Below, piece after piece: positions 3,991-5,974 of a stretch of DNA of 5,974 nt. The number at the start of each line of letters is the position of its first letter. Within the stretch, counting starts at the first letter, position 1. Position numbers and translations under genes: made by a program. Location of the stretch: contig JAAZAC010000232.1 in assembly GCA_012514545.1 (NCBI GenBank), positions 1 through 5,974 on the forward strand, read 5' to 3'. Below the pieces are notes generated by a model. That model was not told the DNA's origin. It did not search any database and saw only the letters and a program-made list of their open reading frames with translations. Source of the stretch: Actinomycetales bacterium. Its GTDB lineage: Bacteria > Actinomycetota > Actinomycetes > Actinomycetales > Cellulomonadaceae.

Positions 3991-5262
3991 GTGGGTCTGA
4001 TCGTGCAGAAGTACGGGGGTTCGTCCGTGGCGGACGCCCCGGCGATCAAGCGCGTCGCGAAGCGCATCGCCGAGACGCGGCGGGCGGGGCACGACGTCGT
4101 CGTCGTGGTCTCCGCGATGGGCGACACCACCGACGAGCTCATCGACCTGGCCAACGCGATCACCCCGATGCCGCCCGCGCGGGAGATGGACATCCTGCTC
4201 ACCGCGGGCGAGCGCATCTCCATGAGCCTGCTCGCGATGGCGATCGCCAACCTCGGCGTCAGCGCGCAGTCGTTCACGGGCCAGCAGGCCGGCGTCATCA
4301 CCGACGAGGCGCACGGCCGCGCGCGGATCCTCGAGGTGCGGGCCGACCGGATCACCCAGGCGCTCGCCGACGGGCACGTCGCGATCGTCGCGGGCTTCCA
4401 GGGGGTCAACCCCACGACGAACGACGTGACGACGCTGGGCCGCGGCGGCTCCGACACGACCGCCGTCGCGCTCGCGGCGGCGCTCGGCGCCGAGGTCTGC
4501 GAGATCTACACCGACGTCGACGGCGTGTTCAGCGCCGACCCGCGGATCGTGCCGACCGCGCGCAAGCTCGACCGCGTCACCTACGAGGAGATGCTCGACC
4601 TCGCCGCGAGCGGCGCGAAGGTGCTCATGCTCCGGTGCGTCGAGTTCGCCCGCCGCTACCACGTGCCTCTCCACGTGCGCTCGTCGTTCTCGGGACGCGA
4701 GGGCACGCTGGTGACCGACCCCGTCGAGGGAGAAGGACAGATGGAACAGCCGATCATCTCCGGAGTCGCGCACGACCCGAGCGAGGCGAAGGTGACGGTC
4801 GTCGGCGTGCCCGACGTGCCCGGCACGGCGGCCTCGGTGTTCGAGGCGGTCGCGGCGGCCGGCGTGAACGTGGACATGATCGTCCAGAACGTCTCCGCGG
4901 CGCAGACCGGCCTCACCGACATCTCCTTCACCCTCCCGTCGGCCGACGGGCCCAAGGCCACCGCCGCGCTGCAGGCGGTCAAGGAGCAGCTCGGCTACGA
5001 GTCGCTGCAGTACGACGACCAGATCGGCAAGCTCTCGCTCATCGGGGCGGGCATGAAGAGCCACCCCGGCGTCTCCGCGAAGCTCTTCGGGGCGCTGCGC
5101 GACGCCGGCATCAACATCGAGATGATCTCCACCTCGGAGATCCGGGTGTCCGTGATCACGCGGGCCGACCAGCTCGAGGACGCGGTCCGCGCCGTGCACA
5201 CGGCGTTCGGGCTGGACGCCGAGGAGCAGGAGGCCATCGTGTACGGCGGGACGGGGCGCTGA
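3991..5262 (+). CDS. lysC: Aspartate kinase (aspartokinase), alpha subunit / full length
   Basis: This 423-residue cytoplasmic enzyme phosphorylates L-aspartate with ATP, the first step towards lysine and diaminopimelate, threonine, methionine and isoleucine. The GTG start gives VQKYGGSSV (residues 5-13), the nucleotide/aspartate-binding motif, at the usual N-terminal position, with GGAG 6 bases upstream. Other landmarks are TAGERISMSLL (71-81, catalytic-region E74), GRGGSDTTAVALA (150-162) and YTDVDGVFSADPR (173-185). Two ACT domains follow, beginning at about A266 and K347, the second with GAGMKSHPGVSAKLFGALRD. In this class they bind lysine and threonine for concerted feedback inhibition. 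By hand alignment to Corynebacterium glutamicum LysC, the regulatory positions S301, T308 and T311 correspond to S302, T309 and S312 here, so the enzyme looks feedback-sensitive with one conservative change. asd follows after 3 bases. The frame stays open upstream of 3991, but that extension lacks family similarity. Confidence 0.97.
   Translation: MGLIVQKYGGSSVADAPAIKRVAKRIAETRRAGHDVVVVVSAMGDTTDELIDLANAITPMPPAREMDILLTAGERISMSLLAMAIANLGVSAQSFTGQQAGVITDEAHGRARILEVRADRITQALADGHVAIVAGFQGVNPTTNDVTTLGRGGSDTTAVALAAALGAEVCEIYTDVDGVFSADPRIVPTARKLDRVTYEEMLDLAASGAKVLMLRCVEFARRYHVPLHVRSSFSGREGTLVTDPVEGEGQMEQPIISGVAHDPSEAKVTVVGVPDVPGTAASVFEAVAAAGVNVDMIVQNVSAAQTGLTDISFTLPSADGPKATAALQAVKEQLGYESLQYDDQIGKLSLIGAGMKSHPGVSAKLFGALRDAGINIEMISTSEIRVSVITRADQLEDAVRAVHTAFGLDAEEQEAIVYGGTGR
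4726..4737 (+). promoter_or_regulatory. Internal ribosome binding site within lysC
   Basis: The purine run GAGGGAGAAGGA precedes the in-frame ATG at 4741, with GAGGGAG placed 8 bases from it. It is a better Shine-Dalgarno match than the one in front of the full-length lysC start. It stands out in a coding region where most codons end in C or G. Confidence 0.65.
4741..5262 (+). CDS. lysC: Aspartate kinase beta subunit (internal in-frame start, ACT domains only)
   Basis: Starting at ATG 4741 (M251 of the full-length protein), this nested reading frame encodes 173 residues comprising both ACT domains and no catalytic domain. In Corynebacterium glutamicum and Bacillus subtilis, lysC-type genes are translated from two starts to give an alpha2beta2 enzyme, and the beta chain begins at the corresponding place. 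Here the ATG sits in the linker just before the first ACT domain (SGVAHDPSEAKVTVVGV) and has a strong ribosome binding site. The beta chain would pair with the alpha ACT region and help form the effector sites. Production is inferred from sequence and family knowledge, not shown. Confidence 0.7.
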   Translation: MEQPIISGVAHDPSEAKVTVVGVPDVPGTAASVFEAVAAAGVNVDMIVQNVSAAQTGLTDISFTLPSADGPKATAALQAVKEQLGYESLQYDDQIGKLSLIGAGMKSHPGVSAKLFGALRDAGINIEMISTSEIRVSVITRADQLEDAVRAVHTAFGLDAEEQEAIVYGGTGR

Positions 5263-5265
5263 GCC

Positions 5266-5974
5266 ATGGGTGACAGGAACGGTCTGAACGTCGCCGTCGT
5301 CGGCGCGACGGGGCAGGTCGGCGGCGTGATGCGCCGCATGCTCGTGGAGCGCGACTTCCCCGTGGCGCAGGTGCGGTACTTCGCGTCGGCCCGGTCCGCC
5401 GGGCGCACGTTGCCCTGGCGCGACACCGAGGTGGTGGTCGAGGACGTCGCCACGGCGGACCTCGCGGGCATCGACGTCGCGCTGTTCTCCGCGGGTGCGA
5501 CGACGTCCCGCGTCCAGGCGCCGCGGTTCGCCGAGGCGGGCGCGATCGTCATCGACAACTCGTCCGCGTGGCGACGCGACCCGCAGGTCCCGCTGGTCGT
5601 CGCCGAGGTGAACGGCGACGAGGTCGCGAACACCCCGCTGGGCATCATCGCGAACCCCAACTGCACGACCATGGCTGCGATGCCGGTGCTCAAGCCGCTG
5701 CACGACGCCGCGGGGCTGCGCCGGCTCGTCGTGTCCACCTACCAGGCGGTGTCCGGCAGCGGGCTCGCGGGCGTGGCCGAGCTCGAGTCCCAGGTGCGGG
5801 CCGCCGTCGAGCAGGACGTCGCCGCGCTCACGCACGACGGGCGCGCGGTGACGTTCCCCGAGCCGGTGAAGTACGTGCGGCCGATCGCGTTCGACGTCCT
5901 CCCGCTCGCCGGGTCGATCGTCGACGACGGCAGCGGGGAGACCGACGAGGAGCAGAAGCTGCGCCACGAGTCGC
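5266..5974 (+). CDS. asd: Aspartate-semialdehyde dehydrogenase, 3' truncated by window
   Basis: The ATG at 5266 lies 3 bases after the lysC stop, and GGGACGGGG at 5248-5256 can serve as ribosome binding site, so the two genes are co-translated from one transcript. The enzyme reduces aspartyl-4-phosphate to aspartate semialdehyde with NADPH, directly using the LysC product. The visible 236 residues include the Rossmann motif VVGATGQVGGVM (11-22), FSAGATTSR, IDNSSAWRRD (96-105), the active-site cysteine C133 in ANPNCTTM, and Q160 in YQAVSGSGLAG. Both catalytic residues in view are intact. The usual family length is roughly 340-350 residues, so about a third, including the catalytic histidine region, is beyond the window edge. 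Nothing looks broken. Confidence 0.97.
   Translation, partial: MGDRNGLNVAVVGATGQVGGVMRRMLVERDFPVAQVRYFASARSAGRTLPWRDTEVVVEDVATADLAGIDVALFSAGATTSRVQAPRFAEAGAIVIDNSSAWRRDPQVPLVVAEVNGDEVANTPLGIIANPNCTTMAAMPVLKPLHDAAGLRRLVVSTYQAVSGSGLAGVAELESQVRAAVEQDVAALTHDGRAVTFPEPVKYVRPIAFDVLPLAGSIVDDGSGETDEEQKLRHES

Noticed and set aside
3832..5967. A 711-residue open frame on the minus strand opposite lysC and asd
   Set aside because: It is antisense to two unmistakable genes, has the Arg/Asp/Gly/Val-rich composition of a GC-rich shadow frame, and contains no recognisable domain.

Overview
The window is very GC-rich, nearly every codon of the real genes ends in G or C, and GTG starts are common. With the gene order dnaX, recR, a DUF5063 gene, aspartate kinase and aspartate-semialdehyde dehydrogenase, this points to a high-GC actinobacterium. 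A Cellulomonas-like member of the Micrococcales is my best guess from synteny and protein style, not from any search.

Layout. Bases 1-365 are the 3' end of dnaX (+), the clamp-loader gamma/tau subunit. On the minus strand follow a 65-residue single-helix membrane protein (376-573) and a MerR-type regulator (662-1039) that lacks the start of its DNA-binding domain. Bases 1042-1164 (+) read like the last membrane helix and tail of a lost membrane protein. Then come recR (1174-1773), a DUF5063 gene overlapping it by 8 bases (1766-2392) and a TauE/SafE-type membrane permease 14 bases further on (2407-3198). These three form one likely operon. A convergent gene for a lipoprotein with an SSI-type protease-inhibitor domain (3219-3785, -) ends 20 bases from the permease gene. 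A 205-base divergent intergenic region leads to the lysC-asd operon (3991 to the window end, +), which is cut off inside asd.

How the genes work together. DnaX and RecR are core replication and repair proteins. LysC and Asd catalyse the first two steps of the aspartate pathway, which supplies lysine and diaminopimelate, threonine, methionine and isoleucine. lysC contains an in-frame internal ATG with a strong ribosome binding site, placed where the separately translated beta (ACT-domain) subunit starts in Corynebacterium-type aspartate kinases. No stretch above 300 bases lacks a gene.

Most of the window is ordinary conserved chromosome. The part most worth a second look is 1030-1174, where a truncated MerR gene abuts a possible transporter tail, suggesting a deletion between two divergent genes inserted between dnaX and recR. 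I found no CRISPR array, insertion sequence, tRNA, rRNA or convincing new multi-gene system.
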